The notes beneath the pieces were generated by a model. It saw only the letters and a program-made list of their open reading frames with translations. It was not told the DNA's origin and did not search any database. From Sphaeramia orbicularis (lineage: Eukaryota; Chordata; Actinopteri; Kurtiformes; Apogonidae), in contig NC_043961.1 in assembly GCF_902148855.1 (NCBI RefSeq), positions 9,252,692-9,316,691 on the forward strand: a stretch of 64,000 nt of DNA, read 5' to 3'. Numbering within the stretch: the first letter of the stretch is position 1; each line of letters begins with the position of its first letter. Positions 11,941 through 34,971 of this stretch are shown here, in pieces. The position numbers and the translations under genes are program-made.

Positions 11941-12652
11941 TCCTTTCCCAAATACCCCCCCACTGCATCCTAACTTTCCTGTACCTTTACCCAAACCCTC
12001 CTACTGTGTGTGTTAATTTTCTTGAAAGGTAACAGAAGGTGACTCTTTGTTAATACCTGGGGCTCTTTATTTAATCAAAAGGCCCTTTGAAGAGACTGGA
12101 AGAATCACTTCCAAATGGGATTCACTCTATAAAAGGTGGATCTTGTGAGAAGCTCTTTGTCTTTTCTTCACAATCGCCGCTCATGTGCAGAACTGACCTT
12201 TCTTTGCAAAGAAATAAAATCTTGTTGGCCGACAGAAGTCTCTATTTCATTATTCACCAGCACCAGAGCAAAAATTTCCCTAACATTTTCACTGCTCCTA
12301 AAAAAACATAATCTATAATCAGGTTTTGATTATTCTAACTGGTGTGAACTCTCATAATGTGGTATCTCTTGTTGACAGTCTGGAGAATCTGGAAAATAGT
12401 TGCAGTAATTCAATTAAATGTGTCAGTGTTGTCAGTAGGATATACTTGAGGTTTCTATTTCCACATCAAAAAAGACAAGATGATTTATTTTCTTTATGTA
12501 CATTTATTTATTTATTTTTTTTTGCTTTTGTCATTTGCCACACACTATATTTACTAGAAAAAATGTAAATTGTTGAATACAATACATGACAATAATTTAC
12601 AAATCAAAGTGGATGTAACTTTTCTGCAAAACAAATGTGATCAAACAGAGGT

Positions 12653-15600
12653 TTATGCAGGAGCCACAGAGGAGACTTCTGTCTTTGACGTAGATACTTC
12701 AGACTCATCTGCTACTTCTTTGCCAAAGAGTTGCATGATGCATGAGCGGAACTGACAGGGAAAGAATTAAAAAAAAGATTAGTTATGTATAAAGTATTGG
12801 AGTTTGTATCAGTCTTGGTATTTGAAAACAATGCTCACACACACGATGCTCACCTGTCTGTTCATGAAGACGTAGATGATGGGGTTGTAGATGGTGGCAC
12901 TCTTGGCAAAGTATGCAGGCAGGGCAGCAGCCAGTGGATGGAAGGCATATCCAGGGTTAGCGGCAGAAAAGCAGGCGAAGATGGTGTATGGTCCCCAGCA
13001 GAGACAGAACGCCAGGATCATCACAACCACCATTCTGGTCACGTCCCTCTCAGCCTTCTGGGTCGACTCTGATTCTTTCTGCTGCAGGGCAACCTGTGAC
13101 AAACATACAGAGAAAGCATAAGATTCAGACACATACACAAAGGATACTAAAGGATGGCTTACAGTTTTTAAAACTTGGCAAAATTAGGCCTTTGATCCAT
13201 TGACAATTGGGAAAGTTTAATAAGATTTGGAACCCATCTTTTGTCCTAATTAATGACACACAAATCACACTGACACCAGACTGAGCTGCTGATTGGATAA
13301 ATTAACATAATATTATATACGGAGGTCACTTTATAGGGTAGTTGATTTTATTTATTTGCATCTTTTTTGTTTAAACACTATCTATGTATGGTTTGTCTCA
13401 ATGTTCTTTTTATTCTTGTCTTTGGGAAGTGTGGGACTCCTGTTTGTGAACACACGAACCCACTATTTTTACAGTCTAAAACCTTAAAACTCATTGACCT
13501 TCTGGAGTTCAAAACTATTTAAATAACATAAAGCAAAGAATAACTTACTGCCTGGCAATATTCAGGAAATGTTTTGTGAAAGAGAGGGAGGCTATGATTT
13601 AAGGGAAAAGTTAAATTTACAGATTCATCAAGTACGCACTAGGTTAAAAAGTTTCTGTATCACCATCTGTGGAGGAAAACTGTGTGGAGATAAAACAAAT
13701 ATCAAACAGAATTCCGTTTATAAAAAGATACACTAGATATACTTCCCTCTAGTGTTTATTTATTTATCTATTTTATCTATTTATTTTTTCTTTTTAAGAA
13801 CTTCCACGCTTTGTAGCATTTTTGATACTTTTCATTTCTGTATAAAAGCCCTGTTTGTTAACATTAAGCAACATTGTACTATTGTCATGGAGCAAGTGAA
13901 AACTCCAATAAAAACTTGAATTACCAAAAAAAAAAAAAAAAAGATAGAAAGAATTGATTCTTATGAGGTCCAGTATTTAATAATGACAATGAGGGCTGTT
14001 TGTTTATGGATAATGTTGAAGTGATAAATATGCTGTAATTATTGAAGAAAACTGTTGAAATGTTGAGTCTATTTGTATGACTGTACTGCCATGATCATAT
14101 TGTTGTGTATTTTTCAATTACTGCATTATGTATTACTTGTGGTTGAATGATAAAATTAGAAAAAAAATATTGTTTGATTCTTTTATTAAGTTAGTGATAA
14201 AGGTGTAAAAGCACTTGAGGGGTTGGATTAAATCAGTTTATACTTCTTCCTACTCCTTTTTGACCAAATGCAAAATTCAGACTTGTACGTACTTGAAAAT
14301 AAATTCTATTTATATATATGTTATTTTATCTTTGTCTTATTTTGCTTTGTTTTATTTAGTTTCTTTGTATGTTCAAAATACATAAATAAATGAATAAATT
14401 TTTCAGGGTATTTCGCCATACATGCTTCACCTGGGGGCATGGCTTAGAGTTAGAGGATAACTGGATCATGACACCGCACCGACACAAGACCCTGCACCAA
14501 ACACATCAGTGACGCAGGACGTAACCCCGCCCCAGGTACAAAATGCCCCCCAAAAATACGAGTCCCAAGGAAGTGTACCAGAAAGGGGAAGGTGCGGTCA
14601 TTTTGTTTCATTTTAGGAGAATCTGTCCAACTGTCATATTGATGTTTTGTAGCCTGCATAAAATCAATAAAAAGATGTTTAACTTGAAAAGCACTTGGAG
14701 AGAGCAGACCTCCAACAAGGCAGATCACCCCCCCCTAATCACCACCAAAATTTAGTAATGTGTCTCTTGTGCCAGTATCAACATTTCCTGAAAATTTCAT
14801 CCAAATCTGCCCGTAACATTTTGAGTTATCTTGCTAACAGACAAACAAACAAACAGACAACAAACAAACAAGCAAACAAACAAACAAACAGACAAACAGA
14901 CAAACCCCAATGAAAACATAACATCCATTGTTCCTTGGCGGAGGTAATAAACACATTCAGACAGACTCTAAACAACCTGTCATATGTAATAAACCTGCAG
15001 TAGAGATGACTTACAGAATGAATGGCCCACCACACTGCGATATAGGACAAGATGATGATGGCCAAAGGAAGGAAGCAACATGTGACCATGAGAACGATCA
15101 TGTAAGACTGGACTCCAGGGTCTTCATTGCCGCTGAATACATCAGGTCCACAGGATGTCTTCAGCCCATGAGGCCAGTACCTGAACAAAACACATGCTTA
15201 GTGTGCACTGACTAATTCAACGCTCAGGTCCTTTTTACCAAATGTCAGTTAAAACAGTGGGATACCTGCTCCATCCGAAGATAGGGGGGGCACACCAGAT
15301 CGCTGACCACACCCAGGAGAACACGATCCCACCTAAGGCCCATTTGGCATCGAACTTGACATTTCCAAAAGGCTTGCACACAACAACCCACCTCTCCCAG
15401 GAGATGATACTCAGTGACCAAAGAGCAGCGATACCTGGATGAAAAAAGGGACGATTGTAAAAGTAACTACGTTGTAATAATGTGAATAAAACCACAACCA
15501 ATCCTCTCAATTTGTACTTTAAATAAACACCTTATCTGTATAATTCTTTACATCTTCATTCAACCTGCTACACATTCTTTGCCTTGCAAAGCCTTCATCC

Positions 15601-17159
15601 AATTAAATAGAGCTGTACATAGGGGTTGGATTAAATGAGTTTATACTTCTTCCTACTCCTTTTCAACCATATGCAAAATTCAGACTTGCATGTCCTTGAA
15701 GATAGATTGTGTTCATTTAAATGTTATTTTGTTTTTGTCTTAATTTGCCCAGTTTTGTTTTATTTTGTTTCTTTGCATGTTTGAAATAAATAAATAATTT
15801 AAAAAAGAAAACAAACAAACAGAACTTTCATACAAGACATACCCATTGGTTGCATGGATGTGGTCAGTTCTGTATGAGGTCCAGGGGGAGGGGGGGGGGG
15901 GCTCAGCTATGTAACAGTTATATCCAACTTGCATCTCAGTCTACTTCATTTTAGTCAGTTTAAGTTTCGGCTTAGGACAGATCTGATTTTACAAATTTAA
16001 ATATTCCTCCACGCTTACACACATTTACACATGCTCTTTTTGTTTTATTCTTTGTTTATATTTTCATTGTACTTTGTATGTTATTGTTTTATTCCTATTG
16101 TCTTTCTTTAAGCAAATGCTGTAATGAGGTCAGATTAATTTTATTAGTCCCACTGGGTTTTCTGAGCTCACCTGCACAATTTGTTTCTTTGTCCTAATGT
16201 TTGATTCGTTGTTATGCAAAATTAAAAAAAAAAAAAAAAAAAAACCTGATTGCAACACTTGAACATATTAAAACAACATAAGTTAGACTAATTACCACAG
16301 ACTGAGACCGTGTATCCCTCAAAGACACACATAGGATGTCCAAGGATGAAGTAGCCAAAGAACTGGTTGCATACACTGATGGTGCTGGCAAAAACTGTCT
16401 CTCCAAGATCAGCAATGGCAAGATTGACCAAGATCCAGTTCAGAGGGTGACGCAGCTTCTTGAACTTTGCTGTGGCCACCAAGACGAGACCATTGGTGAA
16501 GACGGACAGAACGACCACAACAACCATCCAGGCTGTTGTAAGGTTGTAAACCCATCTGGGAGCAATGTGGTAATTAGGACCCTCAAAGGGATCTGTAGGA
16601 AAAAAGAAGAGATGGTTAAATTCTACTTAGTATAGCTATAGTTAAGAACTGTGTGGATATATGAGTTAATTACAGTTAAATATGATTCATTTAAGCCAAG
16701 GGTGTCCAATCCTGGTTCTCCAGAGCTACTATCCTGCATGTTTTAGAAGTTTCCCTCTTCCAACACAGCTGATTCATAAGATAAGCCTATCATCAAGCGC
16801 TGCAGAAGACTGATAATGACTGTCAGGTGTGTTGGAAGAGGGAAACATAGAAAACATACAAGATAGTAGATCTGGAGGACCAGGATTCGACACCCCTGTA
16901 GTATTAAGCAGTTCAAGGACAGACTTTTACATTATTTTGCACTGTCAGTTAAAACCTTCCAACATAATAACTTCACATATACATATTTTATCTTTAAAAA
17001 ATACATAGATAACATGTATTTCTGGTTTGAAATTGCATGAAATTAGAATACTGTACCTTTGGTGTGGTTACTGTTGGTGTAAGTGAATGCAGATCCTCTT
17101 GTTGTATCGTCATGGTGTCGTCTGGCTGCGTACACCTGTCTTCCCCACTCCTCTGCCAT
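12653..17159 (-). CDS. opn1lw1: Long-wavelength-sensitive cone opsin LWS, complete, 6 exons, 357 aa
   Basis: Red/green cone visual pigment: a seven-helix G-protein-coupled receptor of cone outer segments that binds 11-cis-retinal and activates cone transducin. Coding exons (minus strand): 17159-17057, 16592-16296, 15434-15266, 15180-15015, 13093-12854, 12751-12653. Lengths 103/297/169/166/240/99 are the canonical LWS pattern and sum to 1,074 nt with no stop. The protein starts MAEEWGRQ, has an N-H-T glycosylation sequon at residue 31, and carries the retinal lysine K309 (in [11 protein letters not shown]). By the five-site rule (human numbering) it reads S180, H197, F277, T285, A308. The usual red-type residue at 277 is Tyr; here codon 13007-13009 gives Phe (residue 274 here), which should blue-shift a red pigment. 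Introns 1, 2 and 4 carry repeats. A minus-strand AATAAA cluster (12503-12516) lies about 140 bp past the stop. The lws symbol follows synteny and sequence; which lws paralogue it is cannot be told. Confidence 0.97.
14212..14400 (+). mobile_element. L1-type LINE 3' tail in LWS intron 4
   Basis: Shares TACTTCTTCCTACTCCTTTT and CAAAATTCAGACTTG with the longer LINE fragments and ends in an ATAAATAAATGAATAAA tail. Confidence 0.7.
14690..14948. mobile_element. ACCTCCGCCAAGG-family MITE in LWS intron 4
   Basis: Matches the family from AAAGCACTTGGAGAGAGCAG to CTTGGCGGAGGTAAT with an expanded ACAAACAAACA tract in the middle. Confidence 0.75.
15612..15805 (+). mobile_element. L1-type LINE 3' tail in LWS intron 2
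   Basis: Same 3' end family as 14212-14400, ending GAAATAAATAAATAA. Confidence 0.7.
16697..16898. mobile_element. Short hAT-like MITE in LWS intron 1
   Basis: 202-bp element with inverted ends: GGGTGTCCAATCCTGGTTCT on the left and GACCAGGATTCGACACCCCTG-type on the right. A very common teleost MITE, non-coding. Confidence 0.85.
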
Positions 17160-17249
17160 TGTGATGTTTAAAGGAGGCCCTTCAGCAGCCAGAGGTTCCG
17201 TCCACTCCAAACTGCCTTGGATGTCTCATGTTGCACTTCTAACTTTTAG

Positions 17250-17287
17250 CTTTTATACCCATGCCTCAAAGTCCTCTGATAGGATTA
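17250..17287 (-). promoter_or_regulatory. LWS core promoter: TATA box and CRX/OTX site
   Basis: Minus-strand TATAAAAG at 17257-17250 lies about 91 bp upstream of the LWS ATG, and a TAATCC core (17287-17282), the binding site of the photoreceptor factors CRX/OTX5, sits 25 bp further upstream. The spacing fits a compact cone-opsin promoter. Inferred from motifs only. Confidence 0.7.
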
Positions 17288-18150
17288 GGCCACAATTATA
17301 GTGAAGTCATGCTACTGAAGAGTGCAGAAGTGAATATGTCACCAACTGTGATTAAAGCACAATCTAATAAGGTTAAGACACTCAAATGCCACAATAATCT
17401 TGTTTGAGAGCGGATTTCCATATGCTTAGTTAAAAGTGGAGTAGAAACGAGACCCAGGAATGCAAAATTTGGCTCATTCCCCTTCATATTCCTCTCCATG
17501 AGTCGTTCACTGTTGGATATTTCATACTTCATATTTCTTTGAGCACAGAACATTAAAAAAGTTATAAAGCAACACTGAAAATGAAACGTATATATTTTTT
17601 TAATATACTCACTTTACGGCACATTTCTTTTGATATTGAAGAAAAATCTTATATATAAACATTTTTGCTGTCTATCACTCATCTCTTACAGAATACTATC
17701 TAAAAAATAAACACTAGAGAATTCTGTAGAGTGACGCCATTTAAATTTTTGTATGATACTGTTGTTTTGGCAGGTGTACAAGGGCATCAACATGGGCTTA
17801 GGAGGTCCGGCACATCTTAAAGCAGCTTAATTGAACGTTGACGTAACAATTATAACAAGGGTGTCAGTTGGCCTTATGTTACTGTTTCAGTTGGCCTGAC
17901 ATACGTCTTTAATCCCACCGGATTGAAAGTTGACCTCAGAAAATGGGATTTTTATCCCAGCCTAGATCCTACAACACATGTCCTGGTTGAAAAGGGCAGG
18001 TCATCCGGATTTATAAGAAAGGGCTTTGAGAAAGATGAGAATCATGGGTAGGTCTGACGAACTTTAATTCACAGAAAGTCCAATTAATTTATGAAATAAC
18101 AGAAAGAAACACTGACATATTCAAAAGCCAAGGAGGTAAATTATATTAAT
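17288..18150. promoter_or_regulatory. LWS upstream region, candidate cone enhancer
   Basis: Non-repetitive 0.86 kb between the LWS core promoter and the minisatellite. It has a plus-strand TAATCCC near 17912 and two GGATT-type sites (17920 and about 18008), OTX/CRX-like. No coding potential seen. In fish, LWS control elements lie upstream of the gene; assigning that role here is inference. Confidence 0.35.
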
Positions 18151-18156
18151 TCTACC

Positions 18157-18525
18157 AAGGGGTAGGGGTAAGAGGGAGGGCCAAAGGGTTGGATTAAGGG
18201 GGAGGGCCAAAGGGGAGGGATAAGGGGGAGGGCCAAGGGGGAGGGGTAAGAGGGAGGGCCAAGGTGCAGGGGTAAGTGGGAGGGCAAAAGGGAGGGGTAA
18301 GAGGGAGGGCCAAGGTGCAGGGGTAAGTGGGAGGGCAAAAGGGAGGGGTAAGAGGGAGGGCCAAAGTGCAGGGGTAAGTGGGAGGGCAAAAGGGAGGGGT
18401 AAGAGGGAGGGCCAAAGTGCAGGGGTAAGTGGGAGGGCAAAAGGGAGGGGTAAGGGGGTAGGCCAAGGGGTAGGGGTAAGAGGGAAGGCCAAGGGGTAGG
18501 GGTGTGGGGGTGGGCCTAGGGGTGA
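18157..18525. repeat. Purine-rich minisatellite, copy B
   Basis: Shorter array of the same family, dominated by a unit of about 61 bp (GGTGCAGGGGTAAGTGGGAG and following) repeated four times at 18260-18450. It lies about 1 kb upstream of the LWS start codon and marks the native edge of the duplicated block. Confidence 0.93.
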
Positions 18526-19321
18526 ATTGGTATATGACCTATGACTTTCTTGGCTGATAAATTGACAAACCTCACATGTAAATGGTGACATAATTCTTCA
18601 CACAGAATCATTTGTTTTTCCTCCTTTCCTTCATATTTTCACTAATTTGATGCAGTCTGGGGTTAGTCTTGGATTCTGTTTGGTCATTTGTTGATAATAG
18701 TACTGTATAGCACTGTTATGATAAAAAAACAAAAAAAGAAAAAAACAACCACTGTGTTAAAATGATCCTGTGCTGAAGCCCAGAATGACCCAGTGAAATT
18801 CATTTCTCATGTTCTGGACGCTCTGGACCAAAGACGATTATTGCGACAGGTCAGCTCCTTCCACCAAACTGATTAACTGTCAGTAATTAGTTCTGGTATG
18901 ACTGCTCCGTAAAACCTTAATCTCTCCGGAAAAACAGTTCACTTGAGGAGAAAGAAAAGGTTAATCGAGTGGGTGAAGTGGTTTATTTTAATCCTGGCTC
19001 TGTCTTTTTTTTCTTCTGGCATGTCCACTTGTTGCATCGGGAACGTGTACATTTGAGGAGAACTTCAAATGGGAGCAGGACTTCACATCAAGAAGAGAAC
19101 GGACCCAAAGAAATGTGTAACATTTTCTTTCATTTTACACTTTTGTCAAATTTGTCTGTGTAAATATCAGAGTTTTATTTTAATGGTAGTTTTTCTGTTT
19201 AATCAGCTTCAGTTCTTTGGATAAATCTAACAAAATGATTGAATTTTCTATATCATTACAAACATAAAAAGTTGATTTGTTGATGCTGTTTTTTCATGTG
19301 ACATTGCTGATGTTTTGAGGG

Positions 19322-19395
19322 TTGGTCTGGAGCTCCGCTAGTTCTGAACTATTCATGTCTGGCAAAGTTCACTACTAGCAGAACTCAGATTTGCC
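19322..19395 (+). ncRNA. mir726: mir-726 hairpin, native copy between SWS2B and LWS
   Basis: The 21 nt at 19368-19388 (starting TTCACTACTAGCAG) match the teleost miR-726 mature sequence as I remember it, apart from one base near the 3' end. The upstream arm (from about 19326, CTGGAGCTCCGCTAGTTC) folds back on it over about 22 bp with a short loop around 19355-19366. It sits 2.2 kb upstream of LWS on the opposite strand, the place where mir-726 is known to lie in fish, which suggests shared cone-specific control with LWS. Folding was done by eye. Confidence 0.88.
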
Positions 19396-19802
19396 CCTGA
19401 CAGGCAACGGAAACCTTCAAGACAAAGACCAGGGTTTAAATCCTGGTTCACACACTCATGGTTTAAGGAACATGTGATCATTAAGGAGCATCAGTAATTA
19501 GACTGGTGTGAAATGAGACGTGTCCACCTATGGTAAGTGTACACTATTCAGTTCACACCGGTTAATTATTCTATCCTCATTTATTATTGTGTGTCTTAAT
19601 AATCTGATCAGGTTCATACTGTCAGGAACATCACGTGATGCAACTTTTTTTATCTGTTTGATAAGAGAGAAACAAGGAATTTTAATTGTTTGTATTGTTG
19701 AGGAATGTGCATCGAGTTTTTTTTCTTCTTTCCCATTTTCCTGCGGAACAGATAAAATGTGATCTTTGAGTAACTGTGTCAGTGGTGTTTAACCCTGTAA
19801 AG

Positions 19803-20374
19803 CACAGGCGTCAAACATATGGCACGGGGGCCAAATCCAGCCCACCAAAGGGTCCAGTCCGGCCCCTGGGATGAATTTGTGAAATGGAAAAATTACACTA
19901 AGATATTAACAATCATTTTAGTACAAGTTCCACATTCAGACTAATTCAATCTCATAATAACCGATAAATACTCACAACTCAAATTTTTCTCTTTCTAAAT
20001 GTAAATACAACCTGAAATGTCTTAAGAGAAGTGCAGTTTTAATAATATTCCACCTTTTAGTAATTATTTTGTGTATCTGTAAATCCACTGTGATCTGTGA
20101 GTTGTAATCTACATGTGGAAATGATAAACTAAAGTTAAATAATGTTAATTTTTTTTTTCACTTTGTTCATGTTATGCACATTGTTTAAAAGGACAGTTTA
20201 TAGATGTAAACATTTTCATCATGTAATTTTACTTTTTTCGCTGTAAAACATTAAGAAAAGTTTGGAGTTGACATTATTTACATATTATTATGTTATTATT
20301 TTACTGGTCTGGCCCACTTCAGATCAAATTTAGCTGAATGTGGCCCCTGAACTAAAATGAGTTTGACACCCCTG
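19803..20374. mobile_element. hAT-like MITE (CAGGGGTGTCAAAC family), copy B
   Basis: Homologue of the element at 3612-4183 with the same CTGTAAAG duplication on each side. Confidence 0.9.
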
Positions 20375-20947
20375 CTGTAAAGACTGAACCACTAAATTAT
20401 TGACAAAATTCCACTTCTTTGAAACCGGAGCCTTTATATTATTTATATATTTCAGGATGTACATAGCTGTTCAGGTTTAGCTTTCACACTAAAACAAAGA
20501 CAAAACTTTGGATTATTATTTATTATTATTTGGATTATTGTGTTTATTATTTTACTCCAGATCACAGTGGGTTGAATGTGTCCCCCGAACTAACATGAGT
20601 CTGACATTCCTGCTCTAATTATTCATTATTAACATATCATCATGTGACCAGGACAATGGTAATAGATCGACTAATAAGCATCTTTCATTTAATGTGTTTA
20701 AGAAGAGGTGCACAAAAAAATGTTCAACTGTGACTTTTATTTTATAGTTCTATTTCTGAAGCTCTTATGTTCACCTGTCAGGGCAGATCTAATGTATCTA
20801 CCATTCGTTGAGACACATGGTTTCTTCAGTGACTCCTTCACCCACTAAACAGCTTTAAGACTGGAGCAGTTTTGGAGAATGACCAGCACTGGACGGATGT
20901 CCAGAAGTCCACTTAAGGACTAGTGAGAGGTATGGCAAAGCTTCTGT

Positions 20948-21150
20948 AACCCTTAAAGACCCAAACATCCACCTTTAACCCATGAAGATCCAAACGTCCA
21001 CCTTTAACCCTTAAAGACCCAGAAAGACCCAAACGTCCACCTTTAACCCATAAAGACCCAAACGTCCACCTTTAACCCATAAAGACCCAAACATCTACCT
21101 TTAACCCATAAAGACCCAAACGTCCACCTTTAACCCATAAAGACCCTTAA
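20948..21150. repeat. 29-bp tandem array, copy B
   Basis: Homologue of the array at 6543-6750 with fewer units, showing copy-number change since the duplication. Confidence 0.88.
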
Positions 21151-21804
21151 AGATGTAAAATACAGTTCTTCAGCTTTTCATGGTCATCAGATATGACCCA
21201 TTTGGACATTCAGAGGCTCCATAGTTACCGTGGAAGCACCGTCATTAATAATTTAATCCCTATAACATTTGATATGTTAGTATATTTTGTGGATATTAAA
21301 GTAACTACATTGTACATACAAAAAAATCATGTATTTCTTTTCAGACAATGGTGATGAAACACATGATACTCACAGGTTTTTTTTCTTTACATGTTTATTA
21401 AATGATCATTAACAGCTTTGTATGAGTGGTTCTGTCAGCAGAGCTTATATCATGTTTCACTGTGGCAATATCTTACGTATCATAAAATTTTGTATATTAA
21501 TATATAATGTTCCTCCGTTAACAGAAGACATTTGAATTCTAAAACAGGTATTTGCATCGAAATTGTCACTGAATAAGGATTCCTCTGTTTCTCCACTGAC
21601 CTCTTACTGAATGAAGTAGAAGGATCATGAAAGAAAAGATCATGAAACAGAATTAAATTGTCATTATTGGTGTATTTCTTTATTTTTTCACATTTTTTTC
21701 ATTGCATATCATATATTTTCCTGAGAACATTACAGTGCTATTTGTTATACGCTCTTTCCATTCAGTGCTATTTACAATATGTGAGTTTATGAACCATAAA
21801 CAGT

Positions 21805-31772
<9,968 letters not shown>

Positions 31773-31934
31773 TTTGACCTTATTGAACATCAACTCAAAA
31801 CAATTCTATAAAAAAAAAATAGTCTATAAAATAATACTTTGATTTGCCCACTTTTAAATGCTATGAATAGATTTGATGTGTCCTCTGTCCTCTGTCCTCT
31901 GGGCTTGTCTTGGTCTGATGAGGAGGTAAACCTG

Positions 31935-31942
31935 CATTTATA
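31935..31942 (-). promoter_or_regulatory. TATA-like box of SWS2B
   Basis: Minus-strand TATAAATG about 165 bp upstream of the chosen ATG (31772). A short CCTCTGT triplet repeat lies between. Motif-based only. Confidence 0.45.
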
Positions 31943-32761
31943 GGAACTTTGAATTTCACTCAGGTTTAACTTAATTGGCTTAGGAAAAAGATTTGAGGAT
32001 TTGGACACAGGACGCAAACAGGCAACATACATATGTGCACACAACACACAGCCACAGCACAACAAGGGTTAACGTCAGGTCAGTATGTGAGGACCAGAGC
32101 TGAGGATGAACCCTGTGTTTGGATAATCTGATCTACAGCTTCAGTCCGGTCAGAATATATTTATTACCAACGGTGCACTTTTACCTCATGTACTTTATTA
32201 CATGTCAAGACATTTTATTTCCCTCTATTTTGAGAATGATCCACTTCTGTTATCCTCCTGAGACCCAGCAATGCATTTTTGTCCTCTGTATTGGAGAGTT
32301 TCACAGCTTTACTTAGAAAAAAAAAAAAAAAAAAACTGCAAAAGACATTCCATAAAAAATTTACAAATGCATCTGAAAAAGCTGTTGCATTGTGCTGATT
32401 CCAATAAAAGCAATTATTTAATGTAAGAAAGCCAAAACTTGCACTCTCCTGAGTCTGAGGAGGTTATTGCAGGGCTGATGATTAAATTATCTGAGAATAT
32501 TGGAATATGCTGAATATAATAGGACTCAGGAAAAGGAAATGAGTCACCGTTAGGGAGATTTGCAAATATTTAAAATTATCTTTGTAGTTATTTAGAACAT
32601 TTGTATTTATTAAAGATTATAATGTAAATTGTGTCTTTTATCACAAGGGCCGTCATTTATAAGCTGAGGACTGCTTCTGGGGGGGTCCTATTACAAAATG
32701 CATCTTGTAAATTAATTGTTGATCTAAACTGTTTGTAATAATTTTGTAATAAATTGAATTG

Positions 32762-33420
32762 AATTGACTTAAAACTCATTTTAATTCAGTGATCACATTC
32801 AGCCCAATTTAATCTCCAGTGGGCCGAACCATTAGAATAATCACATAATAACCTATAAATAATGACAACTCCAAGTTTTTCTCTTTGTTTTATTGCAATA
32901 AAAAACATTCATAAAAAACATATGTGAATAACCTGAAAAAACTGAAATTTCTCCAGAAAAATAAGTGCAAATTTAACAATATTATGCCTCAAATTATCCT
33001 TTACACACATTCAGACATTACACACAATGTTACACAAACATTTAGTAACAGGCAGAATACTGCTGAAACTTTGAAGTTTGGAATTTGGAACTAAACTATG
33101 AACAATTTCCACAAAATGATGTGTCAGTTTATTATTAACACAGTGTACAGACCAGGGTGGATCTACAAATGCACAAATATTTAGTAACAGGAAGAGTATT
33201 GTTAATATTACACTTCATTTTCATTTTGTCCACTTTTTATTGTTAAAGGGTTTTTACTTATGTTATTATTTTACTTTCAATCATATTAGTCTGTTTTTGG
33301 AACCTGAACTAAAATGTCCTTGATTGTTAATATCAGTGTCATTTTTGCACTTGCCAAGGGCCAGACTGGAACCTTTGGAGGGCCAGTTTTGGCCCACAGG
33401 CTGCATGTTTGGCACCTGTG
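32762..33420. mobile_element. hAT-like MITE, diverged
   Basis: Same family in the opposite orientation, from AAACTCATTTTAATTCAG to GCATGTTTGGCACCTGTG. Lies between SWS2B and SWS2A. Confidence 0.75.
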
Positions 33421-33902
33421 TGTGACAAGGTTAAAATAGTTCTGGATTTTTTTTTTATTATAGTTCAGTTTTATTCAGTTTTTTTCTCTAATTCAGTTAG
33501 TTTTAATTAGTTTTTAGAGCAAGTTTGCAAGCTTTTATTAGTTTTCGTTTTTTTCTAAATGCTTATTTTTGGTTTTGTTTTAGTTTTTTCACATCTTTTA
33601 TCTTCCATGCTGTCATATTCACATAAATCCCATACAGGACTCTGCTGCTTTCTCCCAACTTCAGTCTCCATGTTTCCAGGTAGAGTGGAGACGAGAAGAC
33701 GACTCTAAATGACAAGTGACAAGAGGTGACGGACCGTGAAGTGCCGTATGGCGCCGCTAGCTAAAATAGCTCAAGCAAAATAAATCAATTTCATTTTCCA
33801 ACACCGACAAGACAAAAACGAAGGGAATTTTATCCGTAATTTTAATTTAGTTTTATAAACAATACAGTTTCAGTTAGCTACAGTTTTTTCTTTTAATTAT
33901 AG

Positions 33903-34140
33903 TTACCTCCGCCAAGGAGGTTATGTTTTTGCCAGGGTTTGTTTGTTTGTTTGTTTGTTTGTTTGTTTGTTTGTTTGTTTGTTTGTTTGTTTGTTTGTCT
34001 GTCTGTTTGTTTGTCTGTCCGTTAGTGTGCAACATAACTCAAAAAGTTATGGACAGATTTGGATGAAATTTTCAGGGTTTGTTGGAAATGGGATCTGATC
34101 AGCCTTGGCGGAGGTCTGCACTCTCCAAGTGCTTCTAGTT
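33903..34140. mobile_element. ACCTCCGCCAAGG-family MITE between SWS2B and SWS2A
   Basis: Same ends as the 30145 copy, with a (TTTG)n expansion at 33941-33998 and an internal deletion before TGATCAGCCTTGGCGGAGG. Confidence 0.85.
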
Positions 34141-34971
34141 TGTATTAATTTCAGTTAATGAAAATGTTTTTTCAATTCTAGTTTTCGTCATTTCATTAGT
34201 TCTCGTTAACGATAATAACCTTGGTGTGTTAGAGGTTATTCTCAACATACGCTATCAAAAAAACTAAAATTTCAAACTAGAAAGTAGAAAATGTGATAAT
34301 CAATAAATATCTTTATGATGAACTTATGATCCCTGTGAATTCTACTGATTGTGATTTGATTATAGCCACATGAGCGGATTTGAGGATTTGTGAAAGTGCT
34401 AATCTACAGAAATTTCTACAGTCAACGCAGTCTATTGAGTTTATTCAGAAAGAAAAAATACCTCTTGCAACAGTTTTGAAGAAAGGAAGGAGTCATTAGA
34501 GAGCAGGCAGATTTCAAATCATAGAAATAATTCAGTCAGATAATCACCATCTGCTGCTGTGTGTGGGGGGGGGGTTCCAGTGTTATATTTCATTTACAAA
34601 GGATTCAAGCTGTGCTGTGATTTGGAAAAGCTGTTTTCTGTTCCATATAAGTTACTTTGTTATTATTGCACTTACACTGCAAACTTGGCAGCAAATAATG
34701 AGTTCTCCTTAAGATACAACATCTGCAGAGAAACCGCACAAACTCTTTGAAAATTCACCAGACAGAGACAACATATACTGTACATCTTTCTATTTTTTTT
34801 ATTTTTTACTTTGCACATTATTTATATTGTTGTATTTGAAATTTCAACATTGCAGACACATTTGACACGACAAAAGACACATACATTCAGAGTTATTTAC
34901 ATGTCATAAATCATAAACAGTGGAGAACAGAGTCGGTGTCATGTGTAAAATGTAGTCCATGGTTTTGTTGC

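Larger units (their letters stand above)
31773..34971. other. Intergenic between SWS2B and SWS2A
   Basis: Holds the SWS2B promoter region, a poly-A run at 32312-32334, two MITEs and AT-rich sequence. No further coding exon seen. Confidence 0.6.

Noticed and set aside
18121-18591. Pro-rich minus-strand open frames
   Set aside because: Same composition artefact in the copy B minisatellite.
31773-31793. Upstream in-frame ATG of SWS2B (and similar ones at 37476 and 37491 for SWS2A)
   Set aside because: All three SWS2 genes align from the downstream ATG with the same 14-residue start, so the longer versions are less likely.
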